Shown piece by piece: positions 34,596 to 46,946 of a stretch of 64,000 nucleotides of DNA. This DNA is from Myxocyprinus asiaticus (Eukaryota; Chordata; Actinopteri; Cypriniformes; Catostomidae). The stretch is taken from NCBI RefSeq assembly GCF_019703515.2, contig NC_059346.1:10325001-10389000 (forward strand), given 5' to 3'. The position numbers and the translations under genes were made by a program. Within the stretch, counting starts at the first letter, position 1, and each line of letters begins with the position of its first letter. The notes beneath the pieces are model-generated. The model saw only the letters and a list, made by a program, of their open reading frames with translations, had not been told where the DNA came from and did no database searches.

Positions 34596-35903
34596 AAGTT
34601 ACAGTTAATTACAGTCAAGCTACCATTTTGAAAAAAGTAACTGCAAATGGTCAATTACCTCAAACTGAGTTTGACTAATTCTGATTCTGAAAGCTCATAT
34701 ACCTTTGTGAGCTCTTTAAAGGTGAATGCTGTAACTTTTGTCTTTGTGTCATTTTGAACTTACACTGACACCTAGCGGCTTGGAAACAGCACAATTTAAA
34801 ATCAATAGTTTTCAGTTACAGATGCCTTTGTAGAAATGTAGTATTCACAGTCAGCCATGATTATTTTAATCAGTGAGTGAAAGTGTTAAATAACAGGACG
34901 GTTACTGAGATTAAGCGAGTAGTGTTCGGCTGGTCATGTGATTCTAACATGGCAGCCCCCATGTGTGGACCCTCTCCATGTAGAATAAAACAGCCTTTTT
35001 AAAGGTAGGGGGTGCCCGAGCACCTTTTAAAGGAATGTTCTGGGCTCAGCAGCATGTGTGGCATAATATTCCACAAAAAATAATTTCAACTAAATTTCAA
35101 CAAAAAATTGCAGCTACAGTAAGGCCCTTACAACGCAAGTTAAACAGTGCCTGTCCATATACATTACAATACACATCACTGTTTCAAAAGTATAGCTACA
35201 AGACGTAAATGTTATACGTGTTAACATGATTGTAATGTCATAAAATCAGGGATTTACTGGCATTACGTCATCCTGAAAACAAAGTTGTACACAGATACAA
35301 TTAGTAAGTGATTTTATCATACCTAAGTCATATTAACATGTATAATGTTTATGTCTTCTGGCTATACTTTTGAAACAGTGAGTATTTTAATGTTTATGGA
35401 TTTGCCCCAATCACTTCCATTGTAAGTGCCTTACTGTAACATCTATTTTTGCTTTTTTTCTCCCTTTTTTTAATAAACGAGGGATGAGTTGATGAGTAAT
35501 GAAATTGATTACAGGGTTTATGAAGTTACATCGTCATAGCAACTAATTTGTAATAATAGATATAACTAGGGTGGCCAGACGTCCCGTTTTTCCCAGGACA
35601 GTCCCGTATTTAAGCTCTTTTTCTAGTGTCCTGACTTATTCTGAAAAAATTGTGTTTTGTCCCATATTTCCCCTCTCCTAAAATTTCTCTATCACCTATG
35701 CAGCTTTCTCAGTCACGTGAGTATTCTAATCAAAGGTAACCAAGGATACGGCTTGTAAAATCAATGAAATCACACTGTGTTATTTGAAGTACATTATTGG
35801 GTTAAACTGTCCAATCACAATCCCCTATCAATAGACATCCAGTTAGAGAACTGATTGAAGAGTCAGTTTGAAAGAGCACACAGATGAAATTGCAGCTGGA
35901 AAA

Positions 35904-36227
35904 ATGTCACGGAAGCATGCATGTACATTTAATGAGAATCTTCAAAAAGAGTTTTAATTTCTAAAAAAGGAGTCACAGACAGAGCCTAGTAAAGTGAGGT
36001 GTGAGATTTGTGGAGCTTGCTTTTCCATCGCCCATGGCGGTCACACCGACATCGTGCAGCATGTCCATACAAAAAAGCATGTGGATGCTGAAGCAAGTAA
36101 GTGTGCCACACCAAGTTTTAGCGATTTTTTTGTGAAGCAAAGTTCTGAATCTGACAAGGTGCACGCAAGTAAAGGACTTTTTGCTTATCATTCTGTTGTG
36201 CATGGCCATAGCTTTGCACATTCATGA
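35904..36227 (+). pseudogene. hAT transposase N-terminus, zinc-finger region
   Basis: The ATG at 35904 opens MSRKHACTFNENLQKEF. An in-frame TAA at 35955-35957 interrupts it, and the frame then continues to 36227. The CEICGACFSIAHGG motif, followed by HVHTKKH, gives a C-x2-C...H-x(4-5)-H arrangement like the BED/U1-type fingers at hAT N-termini. A SFSDFFVKQ segment follows. The finger would bind transposon ends. Confidence 0.7.
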
Positions 36228-36239
36228 CCTGAGAAAAGT

Positions 36240-36650
36240 CTTGCAGGCCAGGCTGGAGAAATCATTCGTACCCTCTGACATCAAAAAGCATTTGGATGTC
36301 CTGGTTGAAGCTGGTGACATGTGAGTGGATGATTTCTTTTGTGCAGTCAGAAATTTTATTCAGCATCGGTGGATTACCTACAAAAATGGAACCGCTCATT
36401 GGAGAACACAGAAAAACATGAGTGGGCCCATTCCAGAGTGGAAAGACATTCAGAGCAGCCTCAAACACTTCTACTCCAGAATCCTCGCTCTCAGTTTGAT
36501 CGACAAAACCACTTGGGCTTGTACGAAAAACATTGTCACTCGTCGCATCACTGAGTGGACATGAACAAGACGGGCATGTCTGAGAGATGGACAGATGTTT
36601 TCGTGAAATGGAGAGCAAGATCATCAACTTCGGAGTCTGCGCCTAGGTAA
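36240..36650 (+). pseudogene. hAT transposase core fragment
   Basis: After the deletion, one frame reads FYSASVDYLQKWNRS..., the helical segment seen in related hAT transposases, followed by FDRQNHLGLYEKHC in the same frame. A neighbouring frame holds a PEWKDIQSSLKHF-like segment. There are stops and shifts between pieces, and the catalytic DDE blocks and dimerisation tail are absent. Confidence 0.55.
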
Positions 36651-36950
36651 GGATACGTCAATTTAATTTTTGCTGGGAGTGGGCTGTCCCGTTTTCCACA
36701 AGCAGGAATCTGGTCACCCTAGATATAACATTATACTGATCAGGTTAGTAAGTGTTTTTATCACACTTAATCAATGTTAACATGAATAATGTTTACATCT
36801 TGTGGCTATACTTTTGAAACAATGTGTATTTTAACTTTTATGGACTGGCCCCATTCACTTCCACTGTACATGCCTACGATAACCGATTTTTCTTTTTTTA
36901 AAATAAAATGAGGGCTGAGTTTAAATTAATTTTGTTTAAAGGATCAATTT

Positions 36951-38734
36951 ATTAAAAATATGAAACCATATGAAACTATCTTCAGGCCGAATGTGGTCTG
37001 GCCTTGCTCAGACCTATTTTCCTGACTACCGTTTTCTCCCAATACATTACACTCAGTAGTGACAAAAGATAGTTTGAAGAGAAAAGCAAGTGATAAGTTA
37101 CCTCAAATCAAGTATGACTAATTCAAGATATAAGAACACCAATGTTTTTGAATGCTCTTTTAGAAGCTTATTCGTAACTACTGAATGAACACACAAATGA
37201 ATAGACAGGTGTATTAAGAAATAGACTTAGACATCTGTCTGTTTTCCTGTATCTGCTCTGAATGTTAGGTATCCTCATTCACTTTCTGACCAAAAGCTCA
37301 CTGAAGCGTGCCGCGATTCCTCTCGAGTGAGCATGTTGATCTGACAGTTCAACCAGCATTTTCCATTCCGAAGCATCCAAAACGTTCCTCTCCTTCATGT
37401 GGCTGACAGACGCCCCTCTTCTCATCTCATCAACACCCACCAACACGCTTCAAACTGGAGGAGATGATTGGTCCCAACAAGTAAACAGGGAACACTTGTT
37501 TACTTCCTCAGCACAAGTAAATATTTTACGTGTTTCTGGCTCCGTGTCAGAACTCTCTGTGTGTGCATTGCAGAGATCTCGTCAAAGCAATGTTGGTAAA
37601 CAGCTGGTAAGTTTGGAGAAAAAATAAAAAGCAGTCATCTGTAGGTCCTAATAGAGGCTCGATAATGCAACCAGGAGTAACAATCAGAAGATAGATTAAA
37701 CAACTATGAAACACAGACTGAGCTGGAACTGACCCAAGTGTGTTTTTGTGTAGATGTGTGTGTAGCTGTCAGTGTGTGTTTTTTATATGTGTATTTATGA
37801 CAGATTTGCCCCTGCCACACATATGCCTTTTAAGTGAAGCTGCATGTTTTCCTTGATGGAGGAATCTGTGTTATTTGATTCGTGACACGGTACAAAATGT
37901 TCCCTCTTTCTCCACTGCAGAGATACAACACTGAAACAGATATGTCTTTCTAGGCCAAGAGCGAGAATTTGTCTCTGTGTGCTGTGGTTTTTGAAAGCAC
38001 TGGCTCTCTGCTGTGGTTCACAATGAATGCACAGTGAATGCACAACATAAAAGAAGGATTGACCAATGATCTGAACTGAGATATATCCATAGAAATTGTC
38101 ACCTATCTGTCCGTTCGTCTGTCTATCTACCTCACTTCCTTCCTAAATACCTGCCGACCTACCTAACTACCAGACCACTACTAATAACACCCTAAAAACC
38201 ACATAGCAACATGCAAACAACCACCCACAACACCTTAACAATTGCATCACAATTCCCTGGCAACCACCTACAACGTATCCCAGCGACAGCATGTTTTGCA
38301 GAGAAAAGCACTCTGTCTGTCTGAAATTATTTCAAAACAACCAGGAAAAGACAAACAGGACAAAAGGTCAAAAAATTCTGTACCGTCCCGTAGAACAACA
38401 ACAATGCGGTAAACATGAAAATTTGCCTCACGACAGCCGTGAAAGGGCAATAGTGTTTGTGGGAGTTTAGGAGGAAAAATCCCATCTCAGGTCTCCCGAG
38501 GCTCATTGAGACATAGAAGTCGAGCATTGCTCAAATCGTTCTGGCTTACCAAACGAATGGATAACAACAGTAAAATTCGGTAATGGCTTTTGAGATCACA
38601 TCAGGCTGGTCATTAATCTAGCTCAGTGATGTCTAAAGAGTCTGAGGTTTGTTGTCTCTGTTTGTGTCCTTAGAGGAAAGAGTTCGCTGGTGTAGAATGA
38701 GAATGCTGTGTGGCCATGTCAATGCTGTTAGAGT
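36951..38734. other. Unassigned sequence
   Basis: No gene is established. 37397-37627 is an open frame of 76 codons. A short piece of it (37574-37606) is bordered by good splice-like sequences and is listed as a finding only. 38100-38180 has a CTAC-rich patch. Confidence 0.4.
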
Positions 38735-38777
38735 AAGTTTGTGTGTGTGGGTCAGGTTTTATCTATATTGTGGGGAC

Positions 38778-41100
38778 CAGTGTTGAGTGTAATGCAATTA
38801 CAAAATAATTTGTTACTCTAATCTAATTACCTTTTCAGTCAAAAAGTAATAAACCAAGTTACCTTAAAAATTCTTGTAATCAGAAAACAATTACAGACTT
38901 TCAGTTAGAATTACATTACTTGGAAAAAGCATTTTTATAAAATGACATTTACGTAGGATATGCTTAAAAACATGAATTACATTCATACGTACGTCTTTTT
39001 GCATTAGACAGCTGATGAGTGTGTGCCTCCTAAAGAACGATTTTTACTTATACATCCAAACTATGGTATAGGTTCTGCATTGCAGCCTCCTCTCACGTCG
39101 TCATCGTCCTTATGTTTGCAAAGACTTTTATGATGACTCTTAGATTGAAGTTTGGATTTGGCCTTGTCTTGTCAGTATTCCTAATTTCCTGATTCCTTCC
39201 ATGATTGTTTTACAGGTGGGTGCCATCATCCTTGTTAGTCTTTGTTTATATATATGCCATCATGTTCTCTTGTCCTTTGTCAGTTCTGGTCCGAATGTTA
39301 CTACAAACAGCTGTAGTGTTTGTTTTCTTTTTCCTCGAGTTCCTGCCTTCCATGTAATGCTATCCTCCTCGGTTTTTTTATTGAAGGTTTTCCACGTTTA
39401 GATCTATTCTTTCTCACCTCATTTCCCTACAAGTGTTACACCTCCGTCGTAGCCGGATGTGCACCTCTCCAAAATTATATCTACATGTTGCATTTACACA
39501 GACCATAACAACTGTGACTGGTCTGTTTTGGCTGTGAACATGCAGAATGATGCAGGCCAACCAACGCAAAGCTATAAATGCAAACAACCACATAGGCCAT
39601 CGCGAAGAGGCTACGCCGCAGTTTTAGTGTTTAACCATAACTGGCTCTTAATGGTCATTGTAAGCAAGAAACACATGAAGCTGAGTGTTTGACTTGTGTG
39701 ACAATAGACATTATTGTGAATTTGTTGAGTGGAACAATTACAACTCTTCACTGAAGTGTTAGTCTGGGTTTTAGAAAGTAACTTAAAATCAAATCAGTTA
39801 AGTAATTACTACTTCAATGAAGTATTGAGCAGGGTTTGGGTATGTTACTCAAAAATGTAATCTGCAAAAATTGCTATTTCTCTAAAATTGTAATCAGATT
39901 ACTTAACTGATTATTTCATTGTAAAAATAATCATATAACTAATTACTTATAATTTACTTTCTAACACTTTTCACAGAAATGTTTTTTCTACTTAAATTCA
40001 AACAAATGTCTATATCTTTTATTTGTTCATTGTCGCACACCCTTCAGCTGCCGCAGAAACACTATGACAACATTTACATGGACACCAGAAAGCAACTTAT
40101 TATGAGAAAGTGTAATTCCCATTTACATGCACTGTATAAGCATCTTACTCTTTTCTCACATATACATGCGGCTCGGCCAGTAAGCAGTTTTTTCCACAGC
40201 AGTGTAATTTCCCTGTGACGCTTGTGTAAATAACAAACATGGCATCTGCGGAACAATTCGCTTTTTTGTTCTCGGTTGCTTCACTTTATTTCCAGATGTT
40301 CCAGAGTTGTTGCTGTGTTAGTTTCCTTAACTTCCTATCGCGACCTGCAGCAGAATTGCGCCGCAACAGTGGGGTTTCCCTCTAACATAAAACTATAGTA
40401 TTCCCCCAGTGTACTTGAGTGCATATATGCGGGCATATGGGACAGTTGATATTTTACATTGTTGTGAATAAATAAGTACAGTATAGTTAATAGTGTATGT
40501 GCTTTTCCCACTGTACTCCCAGAAAAGTTATTATTTCCGCTGCATTGATTTGTTGTTGGGCTCCATCCTTCGACATTTGTTATACGATCTGTTCACGCAC
40601 ATGCGAACTCTTCAAAAACTGGCACTTATGCGTTTACATGACCACATAAATTGCATTCTCCAAGAGAAACCCAGGTGTGTTAAACCGTTTTCTCTTAATC
40701 CCTTAAAAAGCATGAGGAAATTGGCGTTCTTGTTTACGTAACATTTCAGAATGCCACTTTCTGCAAAAACCCTGGAATAAAACATGTAAACATTGTCAGT
40801 GTATGTATAATACATTAATAATATCATTTAGAAATATGTGTAACTGAAGTAATGTAATTAAAAGTAATTACCTTAATTGTAAGTCAGAAGCTAAGCTGAT
40901 TACAATAATTTAATAGGTATTGTGTTACTCTACGTTTAGGACTACAAAAGAAATTAGACTGAAGTAATCAATTACTTTGGGATCAGATTACGGAACGGAA
41001 GAGAAAAAGTGGTATACCGATACCACTTTTTCTCTTCCGTTCCGTAATCTGATCCCAAAGTAATTGATTACTTCAGTCTAATTTCTTTTGACTGAAGAAA
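38778..41100. mobile_element. Composite of CAGTGTTG-ended MITEs
   Basis: It starts CAGTGTTGAGTGTAATGC at 38778, like a common fish transposon terminus, and carries many 'agtaattac' motifs at both ends. A second terminus-like segment is at 39830-39960. Another inverted pair lies within it: 'atgacaacatttacatgg' (40064) and 'aacatgtaaacattgtcagtg' (40782). The block sits inside a microsatellite-associated repeat whose halves are at 38735-38777 and 41100-41303. Confidence 0.5.
40945..41090. repeat. Perfect 71-bp inverted repeat (hairpin)
   Basis: The arms 40945-41015 and 41020-41090 are exact reverse complements, separated by the 4-nt loop ACCG (41016-41019). I compared the arms base by base and found no mismatch. 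The hairpin lies at the right end of the CAGTGTTG-type composite. Confidence 0.97.
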
Positions 41101-41263
41101 TTCCTAGTGAGGACCAGTCAATGATCCCTACTAGGAAAATGTCTTAATAAACATACTAAATAATGTCTTAACGAAAATTTAAAAAATGCAAAAAGTTTGC
41201 TGTGAGGGTTAGGTTAGGGGATATAAAATCATTAGCTTAGTATAAATAACAACAGAAGTTAAT

Positions 41264-41264
<1 letters not shown>

Positions 41265-41303
<39 letters not shown>
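41265..41303. repeat. (GT)n microsatellite
   Basis: About 19 uninterrupted GT units lie at the end of the microsatellite-associated repeat. Confidence 0.95.
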
Positions 41304-41306
<3 letters not shown>

Positions 41307-42426
41307 ACAGCACCAAGCCACTGATAAATAATATATATCTTTCCAATTGGCTTTTTTTGTTCCATGGAAATGCCTGCAATATGTCACAACAATAAACAAC
41401 ATCTAATGAATTTTGGGAATCATAATGAAAATTGTAATATGCACTTTACGGAACCAGGTAATAATACACTTTTTGTCAGGAGTTGATGGATAAGATTTCT
41501 TAATAAGCTGCCTCTTCTCCTCTATTAAAGCATTATACAGGCCTAATTTAACTTGAATAGGGAAAGTGATAAAAAATGTAGAAAGATTTAAATCGGATTC
41601 ATGGCTCCTGAGGGCCGAGCACTCTGTATAGCATCTGAGCGAACATTTTCTAAAGCCCTTCACTGTGAAAAATGATGTCCATACTTCAAAGGAACTTCAA
41701 TCACGTTGCATTTCTATGCTTGATAAATAATTGAGGAATACTCATAATGGCCTTGAGTTATACTATTCATACATGTCTCTCTAAGAATGTGTTTGACAGA
41801 TAAAGAGAACAGAATGAAAGAGAGAGAGACAGATGTACATCATTGTTTCTGAGTGTGCTCTGTCTTTGAAGGTTTTTGCATGAATAAAACAGATTTGGAC
41901 TGAATAAAAAGATGAAGCCCCACATGCAAGGAGTTGCATCAGGCCAGCAAATGTGGAATGTAGTGTGCATGGGTGAATCTGCCTTCACACAGGTGCACTG
42001 TGGAGCTCATATCTGAGCCCACATGCAGAGAGAGCAAATTAATCTGATAAATATTTCATTCTTATTTATTTTTTAGGAAATTGAAAGCAAGGTAGAGGAA
42101 AATGTTGAGCAATATGAATCAGAAATGGTAGAATCACTCACCAGTGATATTTGGAAAATGAGATGGGAGTGGAAGAAATGTTTAAAGAATTGAAAATGTG
42201 TTTGTTTGTTGGTCTAAGTCTGTTTCAAACTACAGACATCTTCTTGCACAACTATTTAGTGCTGTAGTTTGAAAGCATTGGCTCTTTGCTGTGGTTTCCC
42301 AATAAATTGTGGGATGTAATGCTCAGTAATAATGAAACGACTAGGCAAAAAACTGAAAAAAGATGTGTTTTAATGAACTGGCAGATAGTTTATATCATTT
42401 ACCACTGTATTGCTTATACTTAGGGT
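41304..42426. other. Unassigned sequence
   Basis: No gene, RNA or repeat with defined ends is recognised here. Confidence 0.5.
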
Positions 42427-43028
42427 TAATGGGATAGTACCCCAAAAAATTACGATTCAGCCATCATTGACTAACCCTCATGTTGTTCCAAACCTATATG
42501 AATTTCTTTCTTCCTTGAAAAACAAAAGAGAAGTATTCCGAGAGCACTTAACCAATCCACACTAAATGTACTTACTTAAGATTTAACAATTATTATATAT
42601 TTATATTTATATATATATATATATATATAAAAAAAACTTTTCTTGTCTGTTTCTTCTTCGCTACCTTCTATACTACTCTAGCTTACAGCAGATATTGTTG
42701 AGGTTTGTATGACAAAACATTTGCTATGTTCCTCATTTGTAAGTCACTTTGGATAAAAGCATCTGCTAAATGACTAAATGTAAATGATGTTAGGAAGAAT
42801 GTAAGCCTCAGTCCCCATTCACTTATAGTACATTGTATATAAAAAAAAAAAATAAAAAAAAAAATTAAAAAGAAAATTTAAAAAAGGCCAATGTATATTG
42901 AATGGTGACTAAGGATAACATTCTACCTAGAATCTCCTTTTGTGTTTCATGGGGGAAAGAAAATAATACGGGTTTGGAACAATATGACGATGACTGAATG
43001 AATAAATTTTTGGGTGAAATATACCATT
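42427..43028. mobile_element. Foldback MITE copy
   Basis: The left 'gttaatgggatagtacccca' and right 'aatttttgggtgaaatatac' ends are worn versions of the foldback MITE termini. The interior contains an AT tract (42605-42632), an A-rich patch at 42841-42880 and a segment 'aagtcactttggataaaagc' typical of other fish repeats, so it is composite. Confidence 0.6.
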
Positions 43029-43033
43029 GCAAC

Positions 43034-43776
43034 CTGTTCTCACTCCTGAGGCATCGAATACAAGGTGGATGCCAAAAGCAGCCTTTGCCATCATTTCCCA
43101 ATGCCTCCGGCAAGCGCATTGCTTTTATTGAGAAATATTTGCCGTCGAAGACTGACGCGACTGGCATCAGATTTTTATCATTGTGAAATTATATGTTGGG
43201 TTACAATTTTGTCATTCTGACATGATATGTTGGAGTATGCTTTTTATTATGTTTGAAATAAGCCACGTTTATTCACAATGGTAATGTTTAATCAGCAACA
43301 TTTATTAGTTTGCAGTGATTAATGTTTAATCCATTGTTTTCTGTATACATTCTGCTCTGCTGAAGAGATCTGTTCGGTTCTGGGTGTATTCCATGTCTTC
43401 TGATCGCTTTGTGTGAAGAACAGACCCAAATTCAAGCTTTTATTCCACAATCACAGTCCACTGGCATCCGCAGTAATCAAATCAAATCAAATCACTTTTA
43501 TTGTCATACAACCATATACACAAGTGCAATAGTGGGTGAAAGTCTTGGATGTAGTTCCGAGCACATAGCAGTCATGACACATCACACTCTCGACTCATTC
43601 AAACACATTCAAAAATCACCGCATTGAGACGGTGTCAGTGATGAAAATGGCATTGGCACTCACGTGTCAAGTCATGAGCTCCAGTTCAAGTTCAGTTCGC
43701 GACACGCGAGAGCCAATAGCGTTTAACGTTGCTGACGCCGGAGCGTCAGTATTTGAAGCCTCGGGAGTGAGAACGG
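43034..43776. mobile_element. Inverted-repeat element between MITEs
   Basis: The left end CTGTTCTCACTCCTGAGGC (43034) matches, inverted, CCGTTCTCACTCCCGAGGC (ending 43776), and the similarity goes on for about 28 bp. No transposase is seen. The interior includes a retroposon-like segment starting at (AATCA)n, 43474-43620. The superfamily is unknown. Confidence 0.6.
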
Positions 43777-44123
43777 ACTGCCCTTTAAGGGAATTAATCA
43801 CCCAAAAATGAAACTTCTCTCATCATTTACTCACCCTTATGCCTTCCCGGATGTGTATGACTTTCTTTCTTCAGCAGAACACAAATTAAGATTTTTAGAA
43901 GAATTTCTCAGTTCTTTTGGTCCATACAATGCAAGTGAATGGGTGCCAAAATTTTTAAGCTCCAAAAATCAATTATGTCAGCATAAAAGTAATCCATATG
44001 ACTCCAGTGGTTTAATCAATGTCTTTAGAAGTGATCTGATAGGTGTGGGTGAGAAACAGATCAATATTTTAGTCCATTTTCAACTATAAATTCTCCTCCC
44101 TGCTCAGTCAATCTCCACTCTAA

Positions 44124-45639
44124 GGGTGCTTCTCAATCGGAAGGCTGCAGCCTCGTTAGGCTGGATATCTCGGCTGCCACGTCATCAGGCACCGTCAAAG
44201 GCTATCTCAATTGTGAGGATGCTTGGAAGGCAGCCTCGTTTCACAGCCTTCGTTTGCCACATTTTGGAGGATGCATCGGGTGTATCCTTCATGGCCTTCA
44301 TTCACCCACAATCCTTTGCACATGCCCCAAATTATTTTAAAAAGGGTGGAAAACGAGTCGCTTGACCGTGGAGGTGGAAACCTTTATACTGCAGCTTACT
44401 TTTTTCTCTCTCTTCAAATTTTTATTTGCTTTTGCAGCAATGACAATATGTAGAAAAATATAAAATGCAAGTATTTTAGACAATACAACAAATTAGAATA
44501 TACAAAGCACAAAAATTACATTAATAAAAGGGCAATTACATGAATTTGAAAAGCTTTAAAAGTTTGATAGTTTTTACAAGTCTAGGGTTCCATTTTTCCA
44601 TATTTGAAAGGGTTTAAATATAAATTCTTAAAATTCTTAAAGGAATAGTTCACCCCAAAATAAAAATTCTCTCATCATTTACTCTCCCTCATTCCATCCA
44701 GGATGTTTATGACTTTTTTTCTTCTGCAGAACACAAATTAAGATTATTATCAGAATATCTCAGCTCTGAAGGTCCTCACAATGCAAGTGAATGGGTTCCA
44801 AATTGTGATGCTCCAAAAAGCAAATAAAGGCAGCATAAAAGTAATGCTTATGACTCCAGTGGTTAAATCCATATCTTCAGAAGTGATATGATAGGTGTGA
44901 GTGAGTAACAGATCAATATTTAAGTCAATTTTTGCTAGAAATTCTTCTCCCTGCCCAACAGATGGCATATGCATGAAGAATGTGAATCACCAAAAAAAAA
45001 AAGAAAAAAAGAAAAAAACAAGAAGAATGTGAAAGTGAAAGTTAAAAGTGGAGATGGACTGAGAGGATAATTTATAGTAAAAATGGACATAAATATTGAT
45101 CTGTTTCTCACCCACACCTATCATATCATTTCTGAAGACATTGATTTAACCACTGGAGTCATATGGATTACTTTTATGCGATTTATGTGATTTTTGGAGC
45201 TTCAAAATTTTGGCACCTATTCACTTGCATTGTATGGACCTTCAGAGCTGAGATATTCTTCTTAAAATCTTCATTTGTGTTCTGCTGAAGAAAGAAAGTC
45301 ACACAATTGGGATGGTATAAGGATGAGTAAATAATTTCATTTTTGGGCAAACAACTCTTTAAATAAAAGTTTTTGAGTGACTCTAGCTTTGTCAATAAAA
45401 AAATAGCTAAAATAAATAAGAGATTAAGGACATGTTTCTCATTTTCTGAAATATATGGGTTTCCAAAACAATGTAAAATATCACATGGTTCTAAGCATAT
45501 GGTTTGCCATGCGCACTTACTAGACTGTCTCATTCTAGTGCTGAATGCTGAAAAGGAGTCTAGCCTACAGCCTCAGAAGGACTGGTGTAGGAAGGACACA
45601 GCCTAACTAGGCTGCAGCCTTCCATTTGAGAAGTACCCC
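44124..45639. mobile_element. Non-autonomous element with internal MITE
   Basis: The left end GGGTGCTTCTCAATCGGAAG and inverted right end GGGGTACTTCTCAAATGGAAG share about 40 bp, including 'ggctgcagcct'. A foldback MITE occupies 44637-45364 inside it. No transposase is found. Its termini resemble those of 31618-32280. Confidence 0.7.
44637..45364. mobile_element. Foldback MITE nested in inverted-repeat element
   Basis: The left AAAGGAATAGTTCACCCC and right 'catttttgggcaaacaactctttaa' termini enclose two head-to-head half copies ('gaacacaaattaagattatt' and its inverted counterpart near 45265). An A-rich patch lies at 44992-45020. Confidence 0.75.
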
Positions 45640-46022
45640 ACCTTCCACTTTCACATTCTTGTTCTTGTGTTTTTGGTGATTCACATTCTTCATGCATACG
45701 TCCCCTACTAGGCAAGGAGAAACATTTCTAGCAAAATTTGACTTAAATATTGATTTGTTTCTCACCCACATCTATCATATCAATTCTGAAGATATGTATT
45801 TAACCACTGGTGTCTTATGGATTACTTTTATGCTGCCTTTATGTGCTTTTTGGATCGTCAAAATTTTGGCACCCATTCACTTACATTCAATTGTATGGAA
45901 CTACAGAGCTTAAATCTTAAAAAGTGTTATGCAGAAGAAAGAAAGTCATACATATCTGGGATGCCATGAGGGTAAGTAAAGGATGAGGGAATTTTCATTT
46001 TTGGGTGAACTATTCCTTTAAG

Positions 46023-46897
46023 TCCCAAATGCATGACGATTTCAATCACAGAACAAACATTGCATTAGATGCATCATTAGCCACAGAGTAAATAAGTATA
46101 TCCAAAACTTCATGCAAAAGACTTTGATGAGTCCAAGTTATAAACTACATTCGCAAGATTTTGTTTGTTTATGCTCTTAAACTGCTACAAACTAATTTCT
46201 AATATTCATAAGCTCTGATCTACTCCGGTCTTATCTCTAAGTCTCTGATTGGCTCTGATGTGGCATGAAGCTTTTTGCCTTTTCCCACACTAAAGCTTCT
46301 TTTAACCAACACTTTAACCAGACAGAAGTGAATGAATAAATAATCAGAATAAATCTTCAGAGTAACTTCATTCTGTTTCATCAGCCAGGCTGCATGTACA
46401 CAGTATTCCTCTTAGTCCTGTTTTTGCAAGATTTCAAACTCGACCTTTAAATCAATCTGAAAAACTTTGACCAAGAAGGTTCTGACAGGAGTGCGTACTT
46501 GTGTTGAAATGAAGAACGTGCAAATGTGACAGTTTCGATGATATGTCGGGTCATATACAAGGTAAACCAGCTGAAGGGGACGTCACGCACACATGATGGC
46601 AAACAGTTCCACAATCTCACCCAAGTGCCGTTTGTCAGCCATTATGTTTTGCAGCAAAGAGAAAAGCTGCCAAATGTTATATGGTGGAATTCATCTGTCT
46701 GAGCTGGCTGCATAAATGTCAATTTTCCTCAGATTCAGGAATTGGGCTTTTTTTTCTAGTTTTACAAGATTTTTAAGAAGAAAAAAAAAAAAAAATCAGG
46801 GAAGTTTTTGAAGGAAAATGAAACCAAAGCCATTTGTAAACATTATGGGTGGTAGGGAGAAGATATATGTTGTAGTATTTTTTTATTAAAAATGCCT

Positions 46898-46946
<49 letters not shown>

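Larger units (their letters stand above)
35567..36721 (+). mobile_element. hAT element with perfect 8-bp duplication
   Basis: The ends are TAGGGTGGCCAGA (35567) and, inverted, TAGGGTGACCAGA (ending 36721). They are flanked by identical GATATAAC at 35559-35566 and 36722-36729. At 1155 bp it is far shorter than an autonomous hAT (2.5-4 kb). It keeps an N-terminal zinc-finger segment and a piece of the transposase core, so it is an internal deletion derivative. Confidence 0.9.
35028..36950. repeat. MITE family B copies interrupted by hAT
   Basis: The left terminus 'aaaggaatgttctgggctca' and interior blocks at 35295-35500 are repeated at 36735-36950 ('ttagtaagtgtttttatcac', 'gtggctatacttttgaaac'). 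Two overlapping or tandem copies are therefore present. The hAT element at 35567 interrupts the second. Confidence 0.5.
43783..46022. mobile_element. Foldback MITE split by nested elements
   Basis: The left terminus (CCCTTTAAGGGAATTAATCACCC, from 43781) and interior run to 44123. The interior resumes at about 45640 ('cttccactttcacattctt') and ends with GGGTGAACTATTCCTTTAAG at 46022. The 1.5 kb between is a separate inverted-repeat element. Confidence 0.7.
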
